NCBI GenBank assembly: GCA_964593065.1
Contig: CAZQGO010000003.1
Span: forward strand, 62,001 to 126,000
Length of the DNA stretch: 64,000 nucleotides
From: CAZQGO01 sp964593065
Lineage (GTDB): Bacteria > Oederibacteriota > JAAXVQ01
Direction of reading: 5' to 3'
The translations under genes and the position numbers were made by a program. The notes under the pieces were generated by a model. The model saw nothing but the letters and a program-made list of their open reading frames with translations, did not search any database and was not told the DNA's origin. This document shows, piece after piece, positions 8,464-16,586 of the stretch; within the stretch, counting starts at the first letter, position 1; each line of letters opens with the position of its first letter.

Positions 8464-9645
8464 ATGCCAAAGTCTTCGAGCCGTGTCCGAACCGTTCGCG
8501 CAACCCGTGGGAAGCGCCCCGCAGCCAAAAGGCCTGGAAAGCGGGGCTCGGCGGCGAGCCAGGCCAATGTCTCCCAGATCCCCGACCGGATCCGCCGCCT
8601 GATCAATTCTTCGCTCGACATGGACAAGGTTTTGAATTTATCCATGGAACTCATGGAGAAGTGCACGGGCGCCACGGCCTCCTCGATTTTATTGTATGAC
8701 GAGGACGCCAACGAGTTGAAGTTTTACCTGGCCACCGGAGACAGCAAGGACATCCTCAAGATCATCCGCATGCCCGCGGATCAAGGCGTGGCGGGACGCG
8801 CCTTCCAGACCGGACGCACGCTGTTAATCCCCGAGGCGGCGAAAAGCCCCTTCTTTTACAAGCAGGTGGACGAAAAGTCCAAATTCGTGACCCGGAATTT
8901 GATTGCAACCCCGATCGAGGTCCAGGGCAAGCGCATCGGCGTCATCGAGGTCTTGAACAAGGCCCAGGGCACGTTTCGTCCTCGGGATTCGAAGACCCTG
9001 CAGATGATTTCCCGGGAAATTTCCATCGCCATTGAAAACGCGCGCTTGTACGACGAGGTAAAGCGAGCCTATATCGAAAGCATGCTGAAGATGGCCAAGG
9101 CGGAGAAGTTGCGGGATAATGACACGGGCCTGCACATCGAACGCACGGGCGAGTATGCCTACCGCTTGGGGCCCTCCTTGGGGTTTGCCGCGCGGGACTT
9201 GGAAAACCTGAAGGTTTCGATGATGATGCATGATATCGGCAAGGTGGCCACCCCCGACGCCGTCCTGCTCAAGCCCGGCAAACTGGACCCGGGAGAATGG
9301 GCCGTGATGCAGCAGCACACCACCCGTGGCGGCGAGATCCTGGGCCGGGGCGAACACATGAAAATCGCCGTGGACATTGCCACCTGCCATCATGAAAAAT
9401 GGGATGGCTCCGGCTATCCGCGGCGCATCGACGGCGCCCGCATTCCGCTGGCGGCGCGCCTGGCTGCCATCATCGACGTTTTCGACGCCCTCTCCTCCAA
9501 GCGGCCGTACAAGGACCCCTTCCCGCCCGAGCAGGTGCTGCAAATCCTCCGCGAGGGCAAGGGTACTCATTTTGACCCGCACATCCTGGATTTATTCACC
9601 GACCGCATCGAGGAAATGCGCGAAGTCTACCGGAACATGTGCTGA
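8464..9645 (+). CDS. GAF-HD-GYP c-di-GMP phosphodiesterase-type protein
   Basis: A 393-residue soluble protein with a basic N-terminal tail (residues 1-35), one GAF domain (about 50-200) and an HD-GYP domain (about 205-390). HDIGK, CHHEKWDGSGYP and DVFDALSSKRPYKD are intact, so cyclic di-GMP hydrolysis is expected. It is divergent from the Cys-rich gene and 0.8 kb from the other HD-GYP gene; the two are related but not recent duplicates, since the other has two GAF domains. A possible promoter, TTTACA - 17 - CAAAAT, lies about 45 bases upstream. Confidence 0.92.
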   Translation: MPKSSSRVRTVRATRGKRPAAKRPGKRGSAASQANVSQIPDRIRRLINSSLDMDKVLNLSMELMEKCTGATASSILLYDEDANELKFYLATGDSKDILKIIRMPADQGVAGRAFQTGRTLLIPEAAKSPFFYKQVDEKSKFVTRNLIATPIEVQGKRIGVIEVLNKAQGTFRPRDSKTLQMISREISIAIENARLYDEVKRAYIESMLKMAKAEKLRDNDTGLHIERTGEYAYRLGPSLGFAARDLENLKVSMMMHDIGKVATPDAVLLKPGKLDPGEWAVMQQHTTRGGEILGRGEHMKIAVDIATCHHEKWDGSGYPRRIDGARIPLAARLAAIIDVFDALSSKRPYKDPFPPEQVLQILREGKGTHFDPHILDLFTDRIEEMREVYRNMC

Positions 9646-9679
9646 CCCTCGGCTGACTCCGGAGCGTATCCTTCCTGCT

Positions 9680-10237
9680 TCACAAGTGTTCCAATAAAAT
9701 TTTTACGCCCAGGGCGATGAGGATCAATCCTCCCGCCGCATCCAGCCGCCTGCCGAACCAACGGCCGAGATGGCTCCCGAGCCGCATGCAGGCCGCCGTG
9801 ACCACGGCGGTGACCAGTCCAATGACGGTTGCCGGCAGCCACACGGAATATTCGAGGAACGCAAACGACAAACCCACCGCATAGGCATCGAGGCTGGTGG
9901 CCAGGGCCAGGAACCCGAGCGTCCACCCGCGGGTCGGATCCCGCGCCGGGTCCGTGATGGTCCGCGGCCGGAAAGAATCCCACAGCATGTGTCCCCCCAC
10001 CCCCAGCAGCAGGATGAAGGCCGCCCAGGGATGGAAAAACCGCATGGAGGCGGACACCCCCGTCCCCGTCGCCCAGCCCAGGAGCGGCATCAGGAACTGG
10101 AATCCGCCGAACGCAAAGACCACGCGGAAGGTTTGCGCCCAATTGACCCGGCGCAACTGCAGGCTGGCCGCCACGGCCACCGCGCCGGCATCCAGGGCCA
10201 AGGCCAGACCGAGACCCAGCAGCGTAGGCAGTCCCAT
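9680..10237 (-). CDS. mntP: MntP-type manganese efflux pump
   Basis: A 185-residue polytopic protein with six predicted helices. Two inverted-repeat halves each contain the family signature Asp: LALDAGAVAVAASL near the N-terminus and ATSLDAYAVGLSF in the middle. MntP (YebN) exports Mn2+. The ATG at 10237 follows GGAAGGGAG and starts the first helix directly; 16 additional codons open upstream are not expected. No yybP-ykoY manganese riboswitch is recognisable in the leader. The gene is convergent with the HD-GYP gene. Confidence 0.85.
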   Translation of the reverse strand: MGLPTLLGLGLALALDAGAVAVAASLQLRRVNWAQTFRVVFAFGGFQFLMPLLGWATGTGVSASMRFFHPWAAFILLLGVGGHMLWDSFRPRTITDPARDPTRGWTLGFLALATSLDAYAVGLSFAFLEYSVWLPATVIGLVTAVVTAACMRLGSHLGRWFGRRLDAAGGLILIALGVKILLEHL

Positions 10238-10428
10238 TTCCGTTCTCCCTTCCTGTCCCTCGGAGGCAATCGTTTCCGGGCTCACGCCCCCGGGGGAATC
10301 ATTCGCGGAGCGGCCCGCCCCGTTCCGACAAAAATCACAAAACCGGGAATTCGCTTTTATGTTATGCTATTCCCAGCGCCGATTCAGCCGGAGCCGGCTC
10401 CTGCCGCCAACGCCGGTCGCGAGGAACC

Positions 10429-11217
10429 ATGGCCAAACCTAATCACAAGCCCCCACAGGACCAGGAACTGGCCCGGTTGATCCCGAGGCTGGAGGCCAAG
10501 CTCGCTCAGGATGAGGGTGATATCCTTTCCTATTACGAGCTGGCCGCCGTGCATCATCTGCGGGGCGATCGGGCGCGCATGCTTAAAACCCTGAAGCGGC
10601 TGCTCGCGCGGGAGCCGGATCTGTCGCTGGCCCACTGGCTGTTGGGCTGGGCCAGCGGCGAAGAGGGCCGTTCCTCCCAGGCGGCCGCGGCTTTCCAACG
10701 CGCGGTGAACAGCATCCGCCGGGGCCTGGACCAGGAGGAGAATGAAACCCCGCCGCCGGGAAGACCCGATGCCGCGTCCAGGCGCGACATCGGCACGTAC
10801 AAGGAGATGTACACCAATGACCCGAATTACGCCGAGGTTAAATACTATCAGAAAGTTGTCGAGGCGGATCAGCAAAATTTCGAACAGGCTTTCTTGCTCG
10901 GATTGGCCTACAAGCGGCTGGGCTGGTATTATGCGGCCCTGGAGGCTTTCAAGCAGGTGCTTAAAATCAATCCCGATTACGACGAGGCGCTCTTTGAACT
11001 GGGCAATACCTACAAGCACCTGAACCGTCTCGCCGAGGCGGTCAAGGCCTACTCCCGCGCCGTGACGCTCAACCCCGGCGTGGCCGCCCCCAGGTTCCAA
11101 CTGGGTCTGGCCTACCTGAAGCTGGGCGACCAACCCTCGGCCCGGCGGGAGCAGCAGGCTTTGAAAAAACTGGATCCCGACCTGGCCAGCCAGCTGCGAG
11201 AAGCGATCGAAGCCTGA
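10429..11217 (+). CDS. TPR-repeat protein
   Basis: A 262-residue protein made mostly of tetratricopeptide repeats, with at least five helical pairs such as GDILSYYELAAVHHLRGD, FEQAFLLGLAYKRLGWYYAA and YDEALFELGNTYKHLNRLAE. No signal peptide is visible, so it is likely cytoplasmic and a protein-interaction scaffold. It stands alone on the plus strand, convergent with the RecB-like nuclease gene 20 bases downstream. The partner is unknown. Confidence 0.8.
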   Translation: MAKPNHKPPQDQELARLIPRLEAKLAQDEGDILSYYELAAVHHLRGDRARMLKTLKRLLAREPDLSLAHWLLGWASGEEGRSSQAAAAFQRAVNSIRRGLDQEENETPPPGRPDAASRRDIGTYKEMYTNDPNYAEVKYYQKVVEADQQNFEQAFLLGLAYKRLGWYYAALEAFKQVLKINPDYDEALFELGNTYKHLNRLAEAVKAYSRAVTLNPGVAAPRFQLGLAYLKLGDQPSARREQQALKKLDPDLASQLREAIEA

Positions 11218-11237
11218 GCCGCGCCTCGGGGCGGCCG

Positions 11238-12725
11238 TCAGGACATGGCGGCGGCCCGGCTCTTGGTCCGCAACCACTCGAACACCGCCCAGGTGGCGTC
11301 CAGATCTTCCTGATTATAGGTGAAGATCTCGTCCATGACCCGGGCGCGGGCGGATTCGTCCTCGGTTTCCACGGCCTCGATGTATTTGGCCATGGACCAC
11401 TCGCCGCCGAAATTTTCCTGGCTGCGCTCGAAACCAATGTAGCGTTCAACGACCTTCAGCCCGTAGCTGGGCAAGGGCAAGGCCAAGGCCCGCTGGGTCA
11501 CCTCCAGAAGATCACAGAGGTTGTCGAGCACGCGTTGGGCCACGTCCTGCGGATCACCGTAGCGCCGAATGTACATTTTCAGATGAGTTTTCTCGTAATT
11601 GGCCCAATGCAGGAAAGGCAGGTCGCCGTACGCGGCGAAGGTCGCGGCGGCCCGGCTCAGGAAATCCTCCCAGCCCTGCCGGTCCCCGTCCGGGCCGAAT
11701 CCCGCCACCGCCGCCTCATAAGGTCCCGGCCGTTCCCCGCGGACCTGAAGCCCCCACAAGTAGATCTTCTGCAATTCGTCGAATTGGGGAGGCAGGCCTT
11801 CCAAGTCGAACATCACGAAGTTGGGTCCGGAGGGCAGTTCGGGCGCCCGCAACAGTTCCTCGCGGCCGGAGGCCAGGGCCCGGGCCATGCGCAGGATTCC
11901 CGCCGCGTCTCTCCCTACGCGCCTGGTTCCGGCTTTGGTCCGCTTCCGAAAGTCGGCCAGGGTCTCCGGCGTGAAACGGCCCAGGAATTGTTCCACGGTC
12001 TGGATCCCCGCAGACCGGAGGGACTTGGCCAGATCCTGGTCCACGCCCAGGACGCGCGCGACGTCGCGACCGTGTTCGGCCCGGGACCAGCAGTGGTCGC
12101 GAAATGCACAAGGCCGGCATTTGCTCCATCCCACCGGGCTGTAAGGCTCCTCGGTTGCCGTCCGGATGCGCAACAGATCCGTCAGCGCATCCAGAACCCG
12201 CGCTTCTCCGGCATAATCGAAGGGGTGGATCTCCCCCGTGCCGTCCAGGATCTCCAGGCGGGCCGGGGGATGGCCGAAATTTCTTTCGTACAGCCAGCCG
12301 TAAATCTGCAACTGCAAATCAATTTCCGGTGTGCACTCGGCGCTGGGGCGCCGGCTGAGCTTGACGTCTCGGATCGCGTAACCTGCCGGCGTGGCCAGCA
12401 TGAAATCCGGTTCACCGTGAATTTCACAGGCCATGCCTTCCAGGCTCACCTCGCCGCCTAACCAGGGATGATACAGCACAGGGTGGCCGGCCTGCACGGC
12501 CTGAAGCGTTTCCCGCGCACGGTTCGGGGCGGGCACGGCGGCCAAATTCAGGAAGCCGGGAAAATTTGCCAGCTGGGCCGCTTCATAGCGTTCCCCCAGG
12601 CGCAGCAGGACTTGTTCATAGGGTCCCGGCGGGGCGGCCGGCTGCCCGGCCTGGTGCAGATAAACCCGCCGTTCGCAGGTCTGGGGGCGGTGGAGGAGGT
12701 ACGGATCCGTGGCGGTGAATTTCAT
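11238..12725 (-). CDS. TM0106-type RecB-family nuclease with RNase H-like domain
   Basis: A 495-residue protein. The N-terminal half has a PD-(D/E)XK RecB-like core: GEPDFML, the catalytic lysine-containing YAIRDVKLSR and a Q-rich motif LQLQIYGWLYE, then a Cys cluster CRPCAFRDHCW that could bind an Fe-S cluster. The C-terminal half has FVMFDLEGLP and HWANYEKTHLKMY, typical of the RNase H-like/3'-5' exonuclease-type domain of this family. Biological role unknown, presumably nucleic-acid processing. The frame stays open 193 codons upstream over the HEAT gene, but the product there is not conserved-looking and the start at 12725 opens the nuclease domain. Confidence 0.8.
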   Translation of the reverse strand: MKFTATDPYLLHRPQTCERRVYLHQAGQPAAPPGPYEQVLLRLGERYEAAQLANFPGFLNLAAVPAPNRARETLQAVQAGHPVLYHPWLGGEVSLEGMACEIHGEPDFMLATPAGYAIRDVKLSRRPSAECTPEIDLQLQIYGWLYERNFGHPPARLEILDGTGEIHPFDYAGEARVLDALTDLLRIRTATEEPYSPVGWSKCRPCAFRDHCWSRAEHGRDVARVLGVDQDLAKSLRSAGIQTVEQFLGRFTPETLADFRKRTKAGTRRVGRDAAGILRMARALASGREELLRAPELPSGPNFVMFDLEGLPPQFDELQKIYLWGLQVRGERPGPYEAAVAGFGPDGDRQGWEDFLSRAAATFAAYGDLPFLHWANYEKTHLKMYIRRYGDPQDVAQRVLDNLCDLLEVTQRALALPLPSYGLKVVERYIGFERSQENFGGEWSMAKYIEAVETEDESARARVMDEIFTYNQEDLDATWAVFEWLRTKSRAAAMS

Positions 12726-12739
12726 TTTTCCGGTGGCGG

Positions 12740-13285
12740 TCAAGCGCTTTCGCGGTTCATCTGCGCCAGGGTCGTTTGCGCGGCCAAAGCCACGGATTCC
12801 TCGGGCGCGGCGCTCTCCAAAGACTCCACCACCGGAGCCAGCAGGCGCGGCAGCGGACCACCCCCGCGAATCTGTGCCTTGAGCACATGATGGGCGCCTT
12901 CGCGCAAGCGGACCGATTCGGGGTGCCGGCTTAAGGCCCCCAGCAGGTCCGGAACCGCCGCCGGTCCCAGGGCGATCAAGGCTTTGGCGGCGAGCCAGCG
13001 CACGTCGCGCGAGGCGTCTTCCAGGCTGGCGCACAAATCCCTGCCGGCGGCGGGATCGGCGATGGCCTCCAGGGCCTTGACCGCCTCCCAGCGGACCTGT
13101 TCGGAGCCGGTGCGCACGCCCCGCAGCAGAACCGGCACCGCCGCCCGGCCGTGCCGGACCAGCTCGGCACGCGCGCGTTCCCGGGTCAGGCCGTCTTTGC
13201 TGTTCAGCGCTGCCAGCCATTTCTCGTGTTGCGCGTCCGGGGACGCATCCCCCGCCTGCCGGTGGTTTGCTTCCCTGCCAGACAT
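12740..13285 (-). CDS. HEAT-repeat protein
   Basis: A 181-residue alpha-helical solenoid with three to four HEAT/PBS-lyase-type repeats (for example VRWEAVKALEAIADPAA and DVRWLAAKALIALGPAA, about residues 60-125). It probably serves protein-protein binding. The ATG at 13285 has GGAGGTGGAG upstream; a GTG nine bases earlier lies inside that site and is rejected. The gene lies 14 bases before the RecB-like nuclease and 48 bases after GH15, so it is probably the fourth gene of the ATPase operon. Confidence 0.8.
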   Translation of the reverse strand: MSGREANHRQAGDASPDAQHEKWLAALNSKDGLTRERARAELVRHGRAAVPVLLRGVRTGSEQVRWEAVKALEAIADPAAGRDLCASLEDASRDVRWLAAKALIALGPAAVPDLLGALSRHPESVRLREGAHHVLKAQIRGGGPLPRLLAPVVESLESAAPEESVALAAQTTLAQMNRESA

Positions 13286-13333
13286 CCTCTCCACCTCCAG
13301 TCACTGCCCGCCGGCTCCAGCCCCGGGCGGGTC

Positions 13334-15172
13334 CTACAGTCCCACGGGTTTCGGGCCGCGGTGTTCCTGTCCCTTGGCGATGCCCAGGTATAAGGCGCTG
13401 TTAATGAGGCCGATGTGGCTGAAGGCCTGGGGAAAATTGCCGAGGAGCTTGCGGGTGCCGGCATCCACCTCTTCGGACAACAGCCCCAGGGAACTGATGT
13501 AGGTCAGGACGCGTTTGAAAATGCCCTCCGCTTCCCCCACCCGGCCGGCCAAGGACAGGGCCTTGACCAGCCAGAAGGAGCAAAGCAGGAAACTCCCCTC
13601 GCGCCCCGGCAAACCGTCCAGCACCTGGTAGCGCCGGACCAGCCCGTTTTCCACCAGCAGGTGCCCCAGGACCGCGTCGATCGTGCCCAAATTCCTGGGA
13701 TCATCGGCGGGCAGAAAATTCATGAAGGGGATCAGGAGATTGGTGGCGTCCAGGGTTTCGCCGTCGAAAGCCTGCACGAAACTGTTGAGCCGCCGGCTGA
13801 ATCCCCGTTCCAAGATCGCCTCCCGGATATCCGCCGCGCACTTTTCCCAGGCGGCCAGCGGAGCCTCGAAGTTTTTCAGGCGGGCGATCTTCAAACCCCG
13901 GTCCAGCGCCACCCAGCACATGAGTTTGGAATAGACGTAATGCCGCGGGCCGCTGCGCATTTCCCAGATCCCCGAATCCGGCTGGTCCCATACTTGGCTC
14001 ACATAGTCGACCAGGTTGCGGATGTTTTTCCAGTCACCGGAGCCCAAGGCCTCGCCGTAGCGTGTGGTTTCATACAAGGCGTTGATCAGCTCCCCGTAGA
14101 TGTCGTGCTGTTTTTGCAGGGCGGCGCCGTTGCCGATGCGCACGGGGCTGGAATCCTTGTACCCCGAAAGATGCTGCAGGACTTTTTCCTCCAAGTCCGC
14201 TTCGCCGTGCAGTCCGTACAGGATTTGCAGGCGCTCGGGATCCTTCGCCCGCTGGAGCACTCCCTTGATCCAGCGGTGAAAGGCCTGAGCTTCCCGGACA
14301 TGGCCCAGATGAAACAGGGCCTGAACCGTGAAGGCGGAATCCCGGATCCAGGCATAACGGTAGTCCCAGTTCCGCAGTCCCCCGATGCGTTCGGGCAAGG
14401 AGGTGGTGGCGGCCGCGGCGATCGCGCCCGTATCGGGATTGGCCAGGAGTTTCAAGACCAGCCCGGAACGAATCACCAGGTCCTTCCAGGGGGCCTCCAC
14501 CATGGACAAGGACGGATCGGTATGATGGGCCCAATGCTGCCAGTACTGCCTGGTTTGCCGCCGGTGCGCGTCGCATTCCCCGGGCGTCAAGCGGATGGGC
14601 GCTCCGAACTGCAGCACGCACCAGGCCTGGTCGCCGGCGCGGCCGGCGATGACCCCGGAGGCCTCGCCGGCCAGCACCCGCGGTGTCACGGGCACCTGCA
14701 GGAAAAGCTCGCCGTCGCCGCCGGGCCGGCGGGCCCTCACGCCGTGGGCCTGGGCCTCCAGTTCCGGCATCACCGCGCCATAGTCCCAGCGCGGCCGGAA
14801 GCGAAAGACCATCTCCACTTCGCCTTTCACCCACTCGAGCCTGCGGAACACCGCGCGCATGAAGTCCTGGTTCCCGGGCCTCTTGACGGGCATGAAATCC
14901 GTGACGTTCACGATTCCCAGGGGCGTGGTAAAGGTGGTGCGGAGGAGGTTGGTATCATCCTCATAGGCTTGGATGGATTTGTACTTGGTGATCGGCCGCA
15001 GGGACAGGTGGCCGCCGCGTTCGACGTCGAGCAGGGCGGCGAACTGGGCGGGCGATTCCAGATACGGGAAGCACAGCCAGTCAATGGAGCCGTCGCGCCC
15101 AATCAGGGCACAGGTCTCCAGGTTGCCGATGATCCCGTAGTCCTCCAAGTCCTTGAACGCCGTTTCGGCCAT
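13334..15172 (-). CDS. Glycoside hydrolase family 15 (glucoamylase/trehalase type)
   Basis: A 612-residue GH15 enzyme. The N-terminal beta-sandwich begins DYGIIGNLETCALIGRDGSI, and the catalytic (alpha/alpha)6 barrel has IGGLRNWDYRYAWIRDSAF, GIWEMRSGPRHYVYSK (general acid Glu region) and GREGSFLLCSFWLVKA (general base Glu region). Members release glucose from alpha-glucans, or split trehalose; sequence alone does not separate these here. No signal peptide, so it acts in the cytosol. It starts 9 bases after the sugar symporter stop, whose TAG overlaps the AGGAG ribosome-binding site, so it probably handles the imported sugar. Confidence 0.92.
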   Translation of the reverse strand: MAETAFKDLEDYGIIGNLETCALIGRDGSIDWLCFPYLESPAQFAALLDVERGGHLSLRPITKYKSIQAYEDDTNLLRTTFTTPLGIVNVTDFMPVKRPGNQDFMRAVFRRLEWVKGEVEMVFRFRPRWDYGAVMPELEAQAHGVRARRPGGDGELFLQVPVTPRVLAGEASGVIAGRAGDQAWCVLQFGAPIRLTPGECDAHRRQTRQYWQHWAHHTDPSLSMVEAPWKDLVIRSGLVLKLLANPDTGAIAAAATTSLPERIGGLRNWDYRYAWIRDSAFTVQALFHLGHVREAQAFHRWIKGVLQRAKDPERLQILYGLHGEADLEEKVLQHLSGYKDSSPVRIGNGAALQKQHDIYGELINALYETTRYGEALGSGDWKNIRNLVDYVSQVWDQPDSGIWEMRSGPRHYVYSKLMCWVALDRGLKIARLKNFEAPLAAWEKCAADIREAILERGFSRRLNSFVQAFDGETLDATNLLIPFMNFLPADDPRNLGTIDAVLGHLLVENGLVRRYQVLDGLPGREGSFLLCSFWLVKALSLAGRVGEAEGIFKRVLTYISSLGLLSEEVDAGTRKLLGNFPQAFSHIGLINSALYLGIAKGQEHRGPKPVGL

Positions 15173-15181
15173 GCGCCGCTC

Positions 15182-16573
15182 CTAGTGCCCGAGCGCGCGG
15201 GGATGCCGGCCCTCGCGCCAGTGGGCCTCGATCTCCTCCAGCGTGCGGCCTTTGGTCTCGGGCACCAGGAAGAAGGAGAAGAACCAAGCGACGATCCCGA
15301 CCACCGCGTAAAGCCAGAAGGCTCCGGGCCGGCCCAGGGCCTGCACCAGGGTCAGGAAGGTCACGGCCACGATCAGGTTCGCGGCCCAATTGGTCACGGT
15401 TGCGGCGCTCATGGCCAGGCCGCGCACCTTGAGCGGATAGATTTCCGAAATCAACAGCCAGAATACCGGGCCCAGGCCGATGGCGAAGGAGCCCACGTAC
15501 AGCATCAGGCTGGCCACCGCGATCACGCCCAGGAAGGGGGAGGTTCCGGCCACTTGGAAGGCCATGCCGAGCGCGCCCAGGCCGATCACCATGCCCGCCA
15601 TTCCCGTGAGCAGGAGCGGTCGGCGGCCCACCTTGTCGAGCAGCATCAGGGACACGAAGGTGAGGGCCATGTTGACGACGCCCACGCCCACGGTCGCCAG
15701 GATGGCCGCGGCCGAGGACTTGATGCCGGCGAACTGGAAGATGGTGGGCGCATAGTAGATGACCGTGTTGATGCCCGTGACCTGCTGCAGGACCGCCAGC
15801 CCCAGGCCAACGATCAGGGCCGGGCGCAGGGAGGCTTGCAGTAATTCGGACCAGCCGTGGCCGGCCTGGCGCTCCAGACTGTGCTGGATCTCCCGCACTT
15901 CCTGGTCCACATCCGTGCCCTCGGGGCGGATCCTGGTCAGCACGCGGCGGGCCTCGTCGGCCCGTCCCCGGCTGGTCAGCCAGCGCGGACTGTCCGGCAT
16001 GAAGAACATGCCCACCCCCAGCGCTGCCGAAGGAATCGCCGCCAGGGCGAACATGCCCCGCCAGTCGTGCGTAGCCGCCAGCGCGTACCCCGCCAGGTAG
16101 GAGATCACGATGCCGAAGGTGATCGCGAACTGGTTCAAGGACACCAAACGGCCGCGGACGCGCACCGGCGAAACCTCGGAGATATACATGGGCGCGGCAA
16201 AAGAGGCGGCGCCGATGGCCAGGCCCAGGATGACCCGGCCGGTGATGAGCCAGGACAGCACGGGCGCCAGGGCCGTGCCGATGGCCCCGCCGGTGAAGAG
16301 CAGGGCCGCCACCAGGATGAGCTTGCGCCGGCCCCACAGATCCGTGAGCCGGCCGCCGGCCGCCGCGCCCAGCACCGCCCCCAGCAGCACCGCGCTGACC
16401 ACGATCTCTTTCCAGGTCGAGGACAGGTTGAACTGTTTGCCGATGAACAGGATGGCGCTCGAGATGACCCCCGTGTCGTAGCCGAACAACAGCCCACCCA
16501 CGGCCGAGATCGCGGCCGCCCAATAGACGAAGGCCGGTTGTTTGCCGAGCGCCAGCGGTGATTGGTCTGCCAT
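15182..16573 (-). CDS. MFS sugar:proton symporter (sugar porter family)
   Basis: A 463-residue, 12-helix transporter of the sugar porter family. Diagnostic motifs are GYDTGVISSAILF in helix 1, GRLTDLWGRRK in loop 2-3, PDSPRWLTSRGR after helix 6, QQVTGINTVIYYAPTIF in helix 7, DKVGRRPLLL in loop 8-9 and PETKGRTLEEIE at the C-terminus. This family couples hexose, pentose or disaccharide uptake to protons. The ATG at 16573 has GGAGGGG upstream and lies 13 bases after the proton-ATPase stop, so the pump that makes the gradient and the porter that uses it are encoded side by side. Confidence 0.93.
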   Translation of the reverse strand: MADQSPLALGKQPAFVYWAAAISAVGGLLFGYDTGVISSAILFIGKQFNLSSTWKEIVVSAVLLGAVLGAAAGGRLTDLWGRRKLILVAALLFTGGAIGTALAPVLSWLITGRVILGLAIGAASFAAPMYISEVSPVRVRGRLVSLNQFAITFGIVISYLAGYALAATHDWRGMFALAAIPSAALGVGMFFMPDSPRWLTSRGRADEARRVLTRIRPEGTDVDQEVREIQHSLERQAGHGWSELLQASLRPALIVGLGLAVLQQVTGINTVIYYAPTIFQFAGIKSSAAAILATVGVGVVNMALTFVSLMLLDKVGRRPLLLTGMAGMVIGLGALGMAFQVAGTSPFLGVIAVASLMLYVGSFAIGLGPVFWLLISEIYPLKVRGLAMSAATVTNWAANLIVAVTFLTLVQALGRPGAFWLYAVVGIVAWFFSFFLVPETKGRTLEEIEAHWREGRHPRALGH

Positions 16574-16586
16574 GGCCCCTCCGAGC

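Noticed and set aside
10238..10330. Possible manganese (yybP-ykoY) riboswitch ahead of mntP
   Set aside because: GC-rich dyads exist but the conserved loop sequences of that class are absent.
13415..15844. 809-codon plus-strand open frame
   Set aside because: Antisense to GH15 and the sugar symporter, both of which have family motifs; composition is that of a mirror frame.
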